Positions 8,219 through 17,037 of a DNA stretch of 64,000 nt are shown piece after piece. The stretch is taken from NCBI RefSeq assembly GCF_001544755.2, contig NZ_FCOF02000017.1:62001-126000 (forward strand), read 5' to 3'. Below the pieces are notes generated by a model that was given only the letters and a program-made list of their open reading frames with translations, had not been told where the DNA came from and searched no databases. This DNA is from Caballeronia catudaia. Its GTDB lineage: Bacteria; Pseudomonadota; Gammaproteobacteria; Burkholderiales; Burkholderiaceae. Each line of letters begins with the position of its first letter. Position 1 is the stretch's first letter. Made by a program: the position numbers and the translations under genes.

Positions 8219-10729
8219 CTATGGCAGACGCTTGATTGCCGCTGATAGGGAGTGACCGGAAGCCCAGAATTCTGACCAAGGGTCGCTCGATTGAAAGCTC
8301 AGATATTCGCGTGCTGTTTGAACGTTCCATTGTGCTCCGCTCTTAATTTCAGAAAGCTGCTCCCAGGCGACTGGCATCGATACCCCCATCCCGGGTCGAG
8401 CTCGAGCAGAGAATGCTGCGGCAGTGGTCTGTGCTTTTCCATTGCGCAGATAATCAACGTAAATCTTGCCGACTCTATTCGACGGACCGGATACTGCAGA
8501 GAAGCGCTCTGGAATTGTCTTCGCGAGGTGGCGGACGAATGACTGAGAGAAAGTTTTGACCGTCGCGTAGCCCAGCCGGGGAGCAAGTGGAACGACGACA
8601 TGCAGACCCTTTCCGCCACTCGTCTTCAGCCAAGCCTTCAGGTCCAGTTCCGAAAGCAACGCTCGAACGAGTTGAGCAGCTTCTTGCACGTGAGGCCACT
8701 TCACGCCTTCACCGGGGTCGAGGTCGAAGATGACGCGGTCAGGTTTGTCCAACCGACAGACGACGGAGTTCCACGTGTGAAACTCGATGGTGTTCATCTG
8801 TGCAGCGGCTAATAGTGCGTCCGCCGTGTCGACGGTCAACAATGGCGGGTGACCCGGCCACAGTTCGCGGTCGTGAGCCGCTAAGCCTGGCATCGCGGTT
8901 CGCTCGGCATGCTTTTGAAAGAAGAGCTGACCGGACACACCCTCCGGCGCACGGACCAGTGCAACCGGGCGGTCCTTCAAGTGAGGCAGCATCCACTCGA
9001 CGACGCTTGCGTAGTATCTGACAAGGTCACCTTTAGTGACTCCCGATGATGCGTCAATCACTCGCTCGGGGTGCGTGATTTTGAGCTCGGGAGGTGGCGT
9101 AGGAAGCTCAGTCTTCCCGCCTTCGCGTACGACGCTGCTGGCAGGCTTATCGAGTCGTAACCCTCGAAACGAAGCCTGTCGAATAACACCTTCCGCGGTC
9201 CATTCTGCAAACTCAACTTCGGCGACCTTGGTCGGCTTCACCCACAGCTCACTTCCGGCCGCACGTCTTGACCATCGTCCGGGCTTTTTCACGGGCGTGT
9301 CGAACGGCGCTCCATCCACTTGAAGCGGCGCTAGTTGCTGCCATAGTTCTCGCGCAGTCTTGGAACTCCAACCGGTCCCGACGCTTCCTGCGTCATGAAG
9401 CTTCTTTCCCGAGTAGTAGCCGAGAAGGAGGCTGCCAACCTCGCCTGCGTTGCCGCCACGACCGGTCATGCCGCAGACGACGAATTCCTGGCGCAACCGC
9501 GCTTTCGCTTTCAGCCACGTTTCCGTGCGACCTGATTGATACGGCGCGTCTCTGCGCTTCAGCACTAGGCCCTCAAGACCGAGGCCGGCTGCTGCCTCGA
9601 ACACCCGAACGGGCGGAGCGTCGAAGTCTTGGCTGAAGATGAGGTGCTCGCTGCTGCCGTCGAGAAGAGACGCTAGCCGGGCGCGCCTCGCCCACAATGG
9701 CACCTTTCTCAAGTCTTGTCCTTCCAGATACATCAGGTCAAAGAGAAAGTAGACGATGTCTGCATTGGTCGCTCCGCCGATTGCATCTTGGAGTGCCGAA
9801 AAGCTGGGAATGCCGTCCTTCAAGACGACAATCTCGCCGTCGAGCCAGGCGCTCGAGACAGCGAGCTTTTGTATTTCCACTTTGAGCGTTGGAAACTTCG
9901 CCGTCCAGTCGTGACTATTTCGAGTGAACAGCTTGACTCGCTTTCCGTCTATACGAGCCAGCAGCCGATAGCCGTCCAGCTTTGTCTCGGTCACCCAATC
10001 GCCGGTCGTGGGAAGAGTGTTGGCAAGCGTTGCGAGCTGCGGCTCAAGCTTCGCAGGTAACGGTGCGTCTTCCGCAGCGGAGAAGTCAGCGTCTTGCTCT
10101 GTCGCCCGTGAACGTCTCGCTGCTCTCGGCTCACGTTCTTCGACGAGCCCGAGCGGATTTGTGATGACGCTGTCAGGAAGTGCTTTAATGACGTCGTATT
10201 CGTCGAGCGGGCGCGCCCATTCGTCCCGCTTCTTGAAGAGCATCCATTGGTCTTGTTTGTCGTCGGGCTTTGAGATGCGCACTAACTCCCATAAGCCGGC
10301 GAGCTTTTCGCCATGCAGGCGGAACACGAGCTTGCCGACTCCCATGCCCTTGACCGCGTCGCCTACCGGTTCCCATGTTCCCCGGTCCCACACAATCACC
10401 GTACCGGCGCCGTACTGCTTTGGCGGAATCGCGCCTTCGAACCCTGCGTAGTCGATAGGATGGTCTTCGACGTGCACAGCCATCTGCTTTCTGCTGGGGT
10501 CGTAGCAAGGACCTTTGGGAACGGCCCACGATAGCAGTACGCCACCCAGTTCGAGTCGGAAGTCGTAGTGCAGACGGCTCGCCCAGTGTTTTTGGATGAC
10601 AAAACTCAGGCTGCCTGCATCGCCGGCCGTTTGAGCTGGCGATGCGGACGGCTCGGGAGTGATACTGAAGTCGCGCTTCTTTCGGTAGCGTGAAAGCGGC
10701 GGGGACTTCGTGTCATGAGGCGAAGCCAT
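8219..10729 (-). CDS. ligD: LigD, multifunctional NHEJ ATP-dependent DNA ligase
   Basis: Seals double-strand breaks together with Ku in bacterial non-homologous end joining. Three domains appear in the order phosphoesterase-ligase-polymerase. Residues 40-180 carry the 3'-phosphoesterase (SRLHYDFRLEL, HVEDHP). The ligase follows, with adenylated Lys250 in TKLDGYRLLARI and the motif GLEGLVLKRR. The C-terminal archaeal primase-type polymerase starts near residue 545, with catalytic D669 and D671 in VIFDLDPGEG. The length of 836 residues matches Pseudomonas-type LigD. The start MASPHDTKSPPLSRYRKKRDF is typical. It is divergent from ku, with a small acidic gene between them. Confidence 0.95.
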   Translation of the reverse strand: MASPHDTKSPPLSRYRKKRDFSITPEPSASPAQTAGDAGSLSFVIQKHWASRLHYDFRLELGGVLLSWAVPKGPCYDPSRKQMAVHVEDHPIDYAGFEGAIPPKQYGAGTVIVWDRGTWEPVGDAVKGMGVGKLVFRLHGEKLAGLWELVRISKPDDKQDQWMLFKKRDEWARPLDEYDVIKALPDSVITNPLGLVEEREPRAARRSRATEQDADFSAAEDAPLPAKLEPQLATLANTLPTTGDWVTETKLDGYRLLARIDGKRVKLFTRNSHDWTAKFPTLKVEIQKLAVSSAWLDGEIVVLKDGIPSFSALQDAIGGATNADIVYFLFDLMYLEGQDLRKVPLWARRARLASLLDGSSEHLIFSQDFDAPPVRVFEAAAGLGLEGLVLKRRDAPYQSGRTETWLKAKARLRQEFVVCGMTGRGGNAGEVGSLLLGYYSGKKLHDAGSVGTGWSSKTARELWQQLAPLQVDGAPFDTPVKKPGRWSRRAAGSELWVKPTKVAEVEFAEWTAEGVIRQASFRGLRLDKPASSVVREGGKTELPTPPPELKITHPERVIDASSGVTKGDLVRYYASVVEWMLPHLKDRPVALVRAPEGVSGQLFFQKHAERTAMPGLAAHDRELWPGHPPLLTVDTADALLAAAQMNTIEFHTWNSVVCRLDKPDRVIFDLDPGEGVKWPHVQEAAQLVRALLSELDLKAWLKTSGGKGLHVVVPLAPRLGYATVKTFSQSFVRHLAKTIPERFSAVSGPSNRVGKIYVDYLRNGKAQTTAAAFSARARPGMGVSMPVAWEQLSEIKSGAQWNVQTAREYLSFQSSDPWSEFWASGHSLSAAIKRLP

Positions 10730-10811
10730 GTTGGGTGGTCAGCAAGGCGACGTGCGAGCCGGTCGCACGCCTTTCGCGATAGCGTCGGAACCCGCGCTCG
10801 GGAGCCATCGC

Positions 10812-10991
10812 TCACGCAGCATCGTTACGCTCGGAGCCGTCGCCGGCCTCCTTGTCGTCGTCTGTCTCGATGCGTGTAATGCCGCCGGTGGCGGGCGGGT
10901 CGCTTGCCGGAAAAGTCTCCTCGACCGATTCATCAATAAGGTCCTCGGACTTCTCGCTGTTGGGGTGCTGCTCTTTCGTCTTCGTAGCCAT
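10812..10991 (-). CDS. Small acidic protein, 59 aa, between ligD and ku
   Basis: A short frame on the minus strand reading MATKTKEQHP...LIDESVEETFPASDPPATGG. The ESVEETFPASDPP segment is a recurring motif of small acidic proteins of unknown function in Proteobacteria. It has a strong ribosome-binding site (GGAGGAAAC before ATG) and ends 83 bases before the ligD start, on the same strand, so it could be co-transcribed with ligD. Acidic, hydrophilic and probably disordered. Confidence 0.75.
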   Translation of the reverse strand: MATKTKEQHPNSEKSEDLIDESVEETFPASDPPATGGITRIETDDDKEAGDGSERNDAA

Positions 10992-11190
10992 GTTTCCTCC
11001 GTATCTTGCACGACTGGGAAAGCAAGCGATATGCCGACATCTGTGTCGGCGCCCTAGCTGAGCGGCTGTGGCCGCGCCGCGGATGCCTCGGCACGGGCGG
11101 TGCTATTCTGTCTACGGCGCCCCGGCGGCCGTGGGCGACGATTGCGTCCTTTTCATCCGGCAAATCCCAACTGCCGGCTAGGAGAAGCCC

Positions 11191-12108
11191 ATGGCAGCTC
11201 GCTCAATCGCGTCGCTCTCTCTATCTTTCGGATTGGTCTCCATTCCCGTCCGACTCTACTCAGCGACTGAAAGCTCGTCCGAGGTCCGGTTCAACATGCT
11301 GGCGCCGGATGGCTCGCGCGTGAAGCAGCAGTATGTCTCCGAGTCAACGGGAAAGGTTGTCGAACGAGCCTCGATGCAAAAGGGCTACCAGTTTGAAAAA
11401 GACCGATATGTTGTCTTCACCGGCGAGGAGCTGAAAGCACTGGAAGAAGGCGCAAGTCACGTTGTCGAAATTGTCTCCTTCGTTCCGGAGAAGGCGGTGG
11501 ACCCTTTGTTCTACGACAAAGCTTACTTTATTGCACCGGACAAGCGAGGCGGAAAGCCATACAGCCTGTTACAGCGGGCGCTTGCTGAGACTGGCCGATG
11601 CGCGCTGGCGAAATGGTCCTACAAAGGGAAGACTCGAATTGTCCAGATACGCCCGACCGACGATGGCATGGTGTTCCAGCAGTTGCTCTTCGCAGATGAA
11701 GTCCGCTCGTTGAAGGACCTGGACATCGAGCACGTGGCGGTCTCTGACGCCGAGTTGAAGCTTGCGGTCCAAATCATCGAACAGGGCGCCGAAGACAATT
11801 ACGACGCATCCGCATATGAGGACGAAGAGAAGAAGCGCATTCTCGCAGCAATCGACCAAAAGATTGAAGGCAAACAGATTGTCGCGCCTGCGGGCGGCGA
11901 AGCTGCACCGACTGGCGAGGTCATCGACCTGATGGAGGCGTTGCGTGCAAGCCTCGCAAAGAGCGGCGACAAAGCCAAACCCTCTGAAAAGCGCAAACCT
12001 GGAGTGAAGGCGGTTGAAGAGCCGGTGGTTCCGAAGACGCGCAAACCTGCCGCACGAGCGCCGAAAGTCGCCACCGAGGCTCCAGCAAAGGTGCGTGCCC
12101 GCAAGTGA
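11191..12108 (+). CDS. ku: Ku, NHEJ DNA-end-binding protein
   Basis: Bacterial Ku homodimer ring that binds double-strand ends and recruits LigD. The core Ku domain spans about residues 1-240: SLSFGLVSIPVRLYSATE, then VEIVSFVPEKAVDPLFYDKAYF and LAKWSYKGKTRIVQIRP. The C-terminal 45 residues are a Lys/Ala/Pro-rich tail (KRKPGVKAVEEPVVPKTRKP), as in other Ku proteins whose tails bind DNA and LigD. Its last four bases overlap the start of the next gene, so the two are translationally coupled. Confidence 0.95.
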   Translation: MAARSIASLSLSFGLVSIPVRLYSATESSSEVRFNMLAPDGSRVKQQYVSESTGKVVERASMQKGYQFEKDRYVVFTGEELKALEEGASHVVEIVSFVPEKAVDPLFYDKAYFIAPDKRGGKPYSLLQRALAETGRCALAKWSYKGKTRIVQIRPTDDGMVFQQLLFADEVRSLKDLDIEHVAVSDAELKLAVQIIEQGAEDNYDASAYEDEEKKRILAAIDQKIEGKQIVAPAGGEAAPTGEVIDLMEALRASLAKSGDKAKPSEKRKPGVKAVEEPVVPKTRKPAARAPKVATEAPAKVRARK

Positions 12109-12947
12109 GCAAGCGCGACGTATCACATCACGTCTCGCTCGCCAAGCTTCAATCGATGCTTGGCGTTTCGCGGCGCGTTGTTGGCGGGCTCGTTGACCTC
12201 GGGCTGGTCACGCCCACCCGCGGACCGCGTAACGCGCTGCGCTTTACTTTCCAGGACGTCGTCTTGTTGCGCACAGCACTGCAACTCCGTACGGCCAAGA
12301 CAACTCCACGGAAACTGCGAGAAGCACTTGCGCGACTCAAGCGCGAGCTCCCGAATGAACTCCCGTTGTCCGGGATTCGCGTCGCCGCCGAGGGCGACGC
12401 GATTGTCGTCAAGACAGGTCCCTCACGCTGGGATGCAATCACGGGGCAAATGCTGCTGGACTTTGAAGTGGCGGAGGTTAAAGGCGATGTCGTCCTGTTA
12501 GATGCATCACCCGAGCGAAAAAGCGTTGCGGCAGCTCAAGCCCAGGAGCGCTACGAGCTAGCCGAGCAATTGGTAAAGACCGACGCGGATGCCGCTCAGC
12601 GCCACTATCGGCGCGCCATCGAACTGGCGCCAGAACCGTTCTATGCGGCGTTCGTCGATTTAGGCGCATTGCTATGCGAGCAGGAGCATCAATGTGGCAA
12701 GGCGCTCGAGGTATTTGACGAAGCGCTACGGCACTTTCCAGACGACGCAATTCTGCACTTCAATCGAGCGGTGGCGCTCGACACGATGGGGCGCCTCGAA
12801 GAGGCTCGGGCGAGCTACGAGCGGTGCCTCACCCTGAACCCCGACTACGCCGATGCCCATCACAATCTCGCAATGTTGCTGGAAAAGCGCGGTGACCGAC
12901 GGGGGCTAATCAGGCACCTCAACGCCTACCGAAGACTGAGCAGCTGA
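12105..12947 (+). CDS. MerR-like HTH protein with C-terminal TPR repeats
   Basis: Begins with GTG inside the ku stop region (4-base overlap). Residues 10-75 look like a MerR-type winged helix (LQSMLGVSRRVVGGLVDLGLVTP, FTFQDVVLLRTA). Residues 140-275 contain at least three tetratricopeptide repeats (AAQRHYRRAIELAP, ALEVFDEALRHFPDDAI, ARASYERCLTLNPDYADAHHNLA). It probably binds DNA and a protein partner. Tight coupling to ku suggests a role in NHEJ control or in the repair complex itself. This is inference; I know of no characterised member. Confidence 0.8.
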   Translation: MSKRDVSHHVSLAKLQSMLGVSRRVVGGLVDLGLVTPTRGPRNALRFTFQDVVLLRTALQLRTAKTTPRKLREALARLKRELPNELPLSGIRVAAEGDAIVVKTGPSRWDAITGQMLLDFEVAEVKGDVVLLDASPERKSVAAAQAQERYELAEQLVKTDADAAQRHYRRAIELAPEPFYAAFVDLGALLCEQEHQCGKALEVFDEALRHFPDDAILHFNRAVALDTMGRLEEARASYERCLTLNPDYADAHHNLAMLLEKRGDRRGLIRHLNAYRRLSS

Positions 12948-12987
12948 TGGACTGGCGACGTCGAAAACCAATGAACGGGGAGCTTCC

Positions 12988-13723
12988 ATGGGTACGCAGA
13001 TGCAAGTCAAAGTAGCGTTGGTGACGGGAGCAGCATCGTAAATAGGCCTTGCGAGTTCTCAGATGCTTGGCGCCGCTGGAGCGCGTGTGGTGTCGGCGGA
13101 CCGCGATGATGCAGCACTCGCATCCGTTTGCAAGCAGTTGGGCTCTGCGGCGATTCCCCTGTCAGTTGACCTTCTTGACGCGATTGCATGCGCTGCGTTG
13201 GTGCCCCGAGCGCTCGATGCAGCGGGTCAAATTGACATCCTTCACGCGAACACGGGCACCTACGTCGGCGGCGAACTGGTAGACGCAGATTCAGCGGCAA
13301 TCGACAGGATGCTGAATCTAAACGTCAATGTCGTCATGAAAAATGTGCATGATGTCCTGCCGCACATGATGGCGCGGAAGACCGTCGACATCATCGTGAC
13401 GAGTTCCCTGGCGGCTCATTTCCCGACACCATGGGAGCCGGTATACGCCTCATCCAAATGGGCAATCAACTGCTTTGTGCAAACGGTGCGTCGGCAGGTC
13501 TTCAGGCACGGCATTCGAGCCGGGTCCGTTTCGCCCGGACCGGTGATTAGTGCCCTTCTCGCGGACTGGCCCGAGGAGAAGGAAAGAGGCGAAGGAGGCG
13601 GGCAGCCTCATCGAGCCTAGCGAAGTTGCAGACGCCATCAAGTTCATGCTGACACGACAACGAGGATTGACCATTCGTGATGTCGCGCTAATGCCGACGA
13701 ACTTCGGCGCGGTGCATATTTAA
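12988..13723 (+). pseudogene. Broken short-chain dehydrogenase/reductase gene
   Basis: A classical SDR reads VALVTGAAS, then an in-frame TAA at 13039-13041 exactly where the glycine of the TGxxxGIG nucleotide-binding loop should be, then IGLASSQMLGAAGARVVSADRD. The frame continues through NVMLNLNVNV-like and YASSKWAINCF (catalytic Tyr-Lys) regions. A second lesion near 13575-13600 shifts the frame: the expected C-terminus (GSLIEPSEVADAIKF to GAVHI) continues in the +1/+2 frame to TAA at 13721-13723. Two independent lesions mean it is not functional. The start has a plausible site (ACGGGGAGCTTCC before ATG). Confidence 0.85.
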
Positions 13724-13763
13724 GCTTTGGCAAAGCCTTGAACTCAGGCTGACGCGTCCTAAA

Positions 13764-14159
13764 ATGCATGTCATCATGACCACGCCTTGCTGCTCTACCG
13801 ATATGACATCTTCCGTTAGCGGAGATTTGCGCGCGCAGACAGAACTGCTGACCTTCCTCGTCATCTCGCACCTTGCGACTAAATTCGCGACCAGTGAGTG
13901 GATGTCGACAGAGAATACCGTGGAGTCATCGACTTACTGGTCAAAGGCATTGCAACGTGATGAAGACCTCGTGGCCAGGGTCATGCTAACAAGTCGAGCG
14001 CTATTGATTGCGAAGGTCATTGAAGCTGAGACCGGTCTCACGCTGAGCGGCAGTGCCTTAGCTGCTATTTTCGACAGCAATCTGCGGCTCGACTTCTCGT
14101 CTGCAACGACCCGCGAAATCTACCGCCGTTGTGAGACGTATTTGTTGGCGGCAAAGTAG
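13764..14159 (+). CDS. Hypothetical protein, up to 131 aa
   Basis: No family recognised. The protein appears globular and helical (LLTFLVISHLATKFATSEW, ALLIAKVIEAETGLTLSGSAL). Internal Met residues at 5 and 14 (MTSSVSGDLRAQ at 13803) are alternative starts, and none has a clear ribosome-binding site. It follows the broken SDR gene. No membrane span or signal peptide is evident. Confidence 0.5.
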   Translation: MHVIMTTPCCSTDMTSSVSGDLRAQTELLTFLVISHLATKFATSEWMSTENTVESSTYWSKALQRDEDLVARVMLTSRALLIAKVIEAETGLTLSGSALAAIFDSNLRLDFSSATTREIYRRCETYLLAAK

Positions 14160-14185
14160 TTGCGCGATGGGAACGGGCTTTTCAG

Positions 14186-14305
14186 TTATAGCCATCTCTC
14201 GGTCGTGCCCTTGGAGCTTCCTATACGTCTCAGCTTTTTGCGGACTTCGCGCACGCCATGGGTAAGCTGAATCGGTGGCAGCGTGTCGATTTTTATCATT
14301 TTCAT
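14186..14305 (-). CDS. Possible very small protein, 39 aa
   Basis: A short basic frame MKMIKIDTLPPIQL...RIGSSKGTTERWL with TTGGAG seven bases upstream of ATG. It is Lys/Arg-rich at the C-terminus. There are no homologues that I recognise, so this is a weak call resting on the ribosome-binding site and composition. Confidence 0.3.
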   Translation of the reverse strand: MKMIKIDTLPPIQLTHGVREVRKKLRRIGSSKGTTERWL

Positions 14306-14873
14306 GTGGTGCTCCAATCGCGTGCTTGGCGGTACTGCCATGCCGCGACAACTCGACGCAAGTCTCGCGCCCGTGCTTGACGCATCAGCGCGCAAGCCCG
14401 TTGCGCCCGCTAGCTAAGTCTGAACCAATGGCGAAGGACGGGAATGCCGCGGCTGATGGGACTGGCGAGAAGACGACGCGTTCGCCGTGCTGGAGGTCAG
14501 CAGGAGCCGCGCTACGGTCGACATGCTGCGGCGCACAATTTTGCTGCCAAGCAAAAGTCTGAAAGCTTTGACTTCTCTGTGCGGATGAAAAAGAGGAAAA
14601 AAGATGGTCACGACGCTGAAGTAGGGGCGACATTATTAAACCGGTGGCTGCTGAAATCTGGCGAGTCAGAGGCGCCCGAATCGACCTTTGAACTTCTGCC
14701 CGAGCGAGGACCAGGATTCCCCTGCTTCGCGGCCTGCTCTCCCACGCGGACGACGCGTGCGACGGGATGGAAGTCGAATGCCTTCCTTTCGAAGACGGCT
14801 CGCGTGTACTGCGGCTCGTTCGTTATCGACCGCCCTCATCCTTTCCCGATGCGTGGTCGAAGGCAGAACGCCG
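14306..14873. other. Intergenic stretch without a confident gene
   Basis: Several overlapping frames are open on both strands but none has a ribosome-binding site or a recognisable fold. A plus-strand stretch near 14700-14900 reads IPLLRGLLSHADDACDGMEV and then degenerates, so this may be gene debris. No repeats or insertion-sequence ends were seen. Confidence 0.4.
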
Positions 14874-16637
14874 TCAACTACTGTCAGCCAGTGGTCGCGG
14901 CGGCCGCTCGACTTGCAACACCTGTTTCAGGTCCTCAAGCGCCGGCGGTTTCACGAGGTAGCAATCGAAGACTCCGTCTTGGCGCTCGGTCGGTGCAGCG
15001 TCTCCAGTGAGGGCCACGAGTCGAGTCATCGAACATTGGGGATACTGCTTGAGCAAACTGGCGAGCGTCGGACCGTCCATGCCCGGCATGTGTACGTCAA
15101 TCAATGCGAAGTCCGGTATGAATGAATCAACGATAGCCAGCGCCTCGGAGCCGCTTTGCGCGCGCCGCACGTCATGCCCATCTAGCGCCAGCAACATCGA
15201 GAGCGCCTCTGTCGCATCGCAGCTATCGTCAACCAACAAGATTCGAGCAGGCGGAATGCCATGCGTGGTCGGAGCAGAATGCCCGACGCCGCTCTTGCAT
15301 ACGATGGGCAGCCGAATTGTCACGCAGGTTCCTTTGCCTACACCGTCGCTCGCGATTGTCGCAGTGCCATGATGCGCTTGGACGAGATATTTCACGACGG
15401 AAAGACCTAAGCCCAAGCCCCCGTCAGCACGCGTACCTAGGTAGGGCGACTGCTCGTACAACTCAAAAACCCGCGGTAGCAGGTCTGGCGCGATTCCGAT
15501 ACCAGTGTCGGTCACCGAGATGACGGCGTTCCATCTCGATTGCTCGTTTCCGGCCATCGCGTCCGGGTCGGGCGCCTCAACGACCAACCTAATCTCGCCG
15601 CCGGGGGGCGTATATTTCACCGCATTCGACAGTACGTTGCAGATAACCTGCGTCAGCCGAGCCGAATCGGCAAACACCGTCACGGGGTATGGCGGCAAGG
15701 ATGCGCACAAATGTTGTCTGCGCTTTCTCGCATATTCGCCGACGGCGGCCATGGCGTCCTTGACAATGTCACCAATCAGACAGTACCCGAGGTTGACGCA
15801 GAGCTTGCCGTGCCGGACGCGCGATGCATCGAGCAAATCACTCACGAGGCGTTTAATCTGCTGAACCTGACGGTGCGCTAGGGCGAGGGCCGAAAGCACT
15901 GCGGGATTTCCCGCTGAGAGTTTCTGTGCTGCCTCCAACGCCGCGTCTATGGGCGCAAGGGGGCCACGCAGTTCATGGGCCAGTGTGGCGATGAAGTTGT
16001 CTTTATTCGCCTCGGCCCGCAGCAGCGATTTCTTGGCCGCTTCGGCCTCCTCCGCGCGCGCTTCAGCGTCGGCCTTTGCGTCCGCAACATTCAAGGCCGC
16101 GAACGCGAAGTCGGCCAAGCTCGACAGAATGCGACAATGCTCGGCGTCGAACTGTATCTCGCTATCATGGGATAGGACCCAAAGCGCTCCCCGCGGACCG
16201 TCTGCGCCCGGGACCGGTACAACGAGCTCTTCGGTGATGTGGGGTTCAATCACCGAAAGGCACGGGAATACCAGCTTCGGAGAAGATATGAGTTGAGGTG
16301 CGCCTAAGCAGAATGCCAGCCCGCCGGGGCTCTCGTCCGTCGGGATGACGTGGCCGGCGAGCCGAGCGCACTGACCCGACGCCGCAAACCAACGGAAGGT
16401 ATCCGGCTGGCCTGGCTGCTGTTCGTGAAGGCTGATTCCCGCGCTTCCAGCGCGACACAGGGCAAGAGCGGTGTCGACCAACGTCTGCAGCATCGCCCTC
16501 TTCGACGTAGTAAGCGCCTTGGCCAGAGCGTGCAGAGCCGCATTTTCCGCAGCGTAGTCGGGCAAGCGTTGGGGACGAGAATCCAGTCGGGAAGTGACGA
16601 TTGAACCCGTGCGTTGGACTCGCTCGACGATAGACAT
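14874..16637 (-). CDS. GAF-domain hybrid histidine kinase with receiver
   Basis: Cytoplasmic hybrid sensor kinase. Numbered from MSIVERVQ, a GAF-like sensor occupies about residues 40-185. A helical linker rich in Ala/Glu follows, then a HisKA domain with the phospho-accepting His221 (TLAHELRGPLAPI), an HATPase with N-box (CNVLSNAVKYTPPGG), G1 (DTGIGI) and G2 (GGLGLGLSVVK), and a receiver with Asp514 (FALIDVHMPGMDG). No membrane span is present. The start at 16637 is preferred because AGGAG lies upstream; in-frame ATGs at 16655 and 16694 are alternatives. No output regulator is adjacent. It is divergent from another hybrid kinase. Confidence 0.88.
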   Translation of the reverse strand: MSIVERVQRTGSIVTSRLDSRPQRLPDYAAENAALHALAKALTTSKRAMLQTLVDTALALCRAGSAGISLHEQQPGQPDTFRWFAASGQCARLAGHVIPTDESPGGLAFCLGAPQLISSPKLVFPCLSVIEPHITEELVVPVPGADGPRGALWVLSHDSEIQFDAEHCRILSSLADFAFAALNVADAKADAEARAEEAEAAKKSLLRAEANKDNFIATLAHELRGPLAPIDAALEAAQKLSAGNPAVLSALALAHRQVQQIKRLVSDLLDASRVRHGKLCVNLGYCLIGDIVKDAMAAVGEYARKRRQHLCASLPPYPVTVFADSARLTQVICNVLSNAVKYTPPGGEIRLVVEAPDPDAMAGNEQSRWNAVISVTDTGIGIAPDLLPRVFELYEQSPYLGTRADGGLGLGLSVVKYLVQAHHGTATIASDGVGKGTCVTIRLPIVCKSGVGHSAPTTHGIPPARILLVDDSCDATEALSMLLALDGHDVRRAQSGSEALAIVDSFIPDFALIDVHMPGMDGPTLASLLKQYPQCSMTRLVALTGDAAPTERQDGVFDCYLVKPPALEDLKQVLQVERPPRPLADSS

Positions 16638-17037
16638 TTCCGACGACTCCTGCATGTTAGCTCTGATTTCAGGCTGAAGGCAGTGAGCGTGCATTAATTG
16701 TAGGCGTTCTACCTTCGTTCTGCGAGGCTGACTGTGTAGCGAAGTCGCCCTTTATGGACACTGGAGAAAGTGCATTAAGGTGATAGTCTCCCGCGCTGCG
16801 TGATACCTGGTAAGGGTTTGGGCGTTTCATCGATGAAGGTGCTCGCAGAACACCCAAGCGCAGAAACGCCTCTCTCTATCGAGCCTAAGGCATTTTGATT
16901 GCTACGAGTCGTTATTCGTGGCCGCTCCTCCCGTTCGCGTTCCTGCCCCGGTCCGCTGCATGGTGCTGTCGCCTGCGACTTACGACGGTTCGCTTGCTGC
17001 GAACTCGAATTTCAAACTTATAAAAAAGGCCAAGGTA

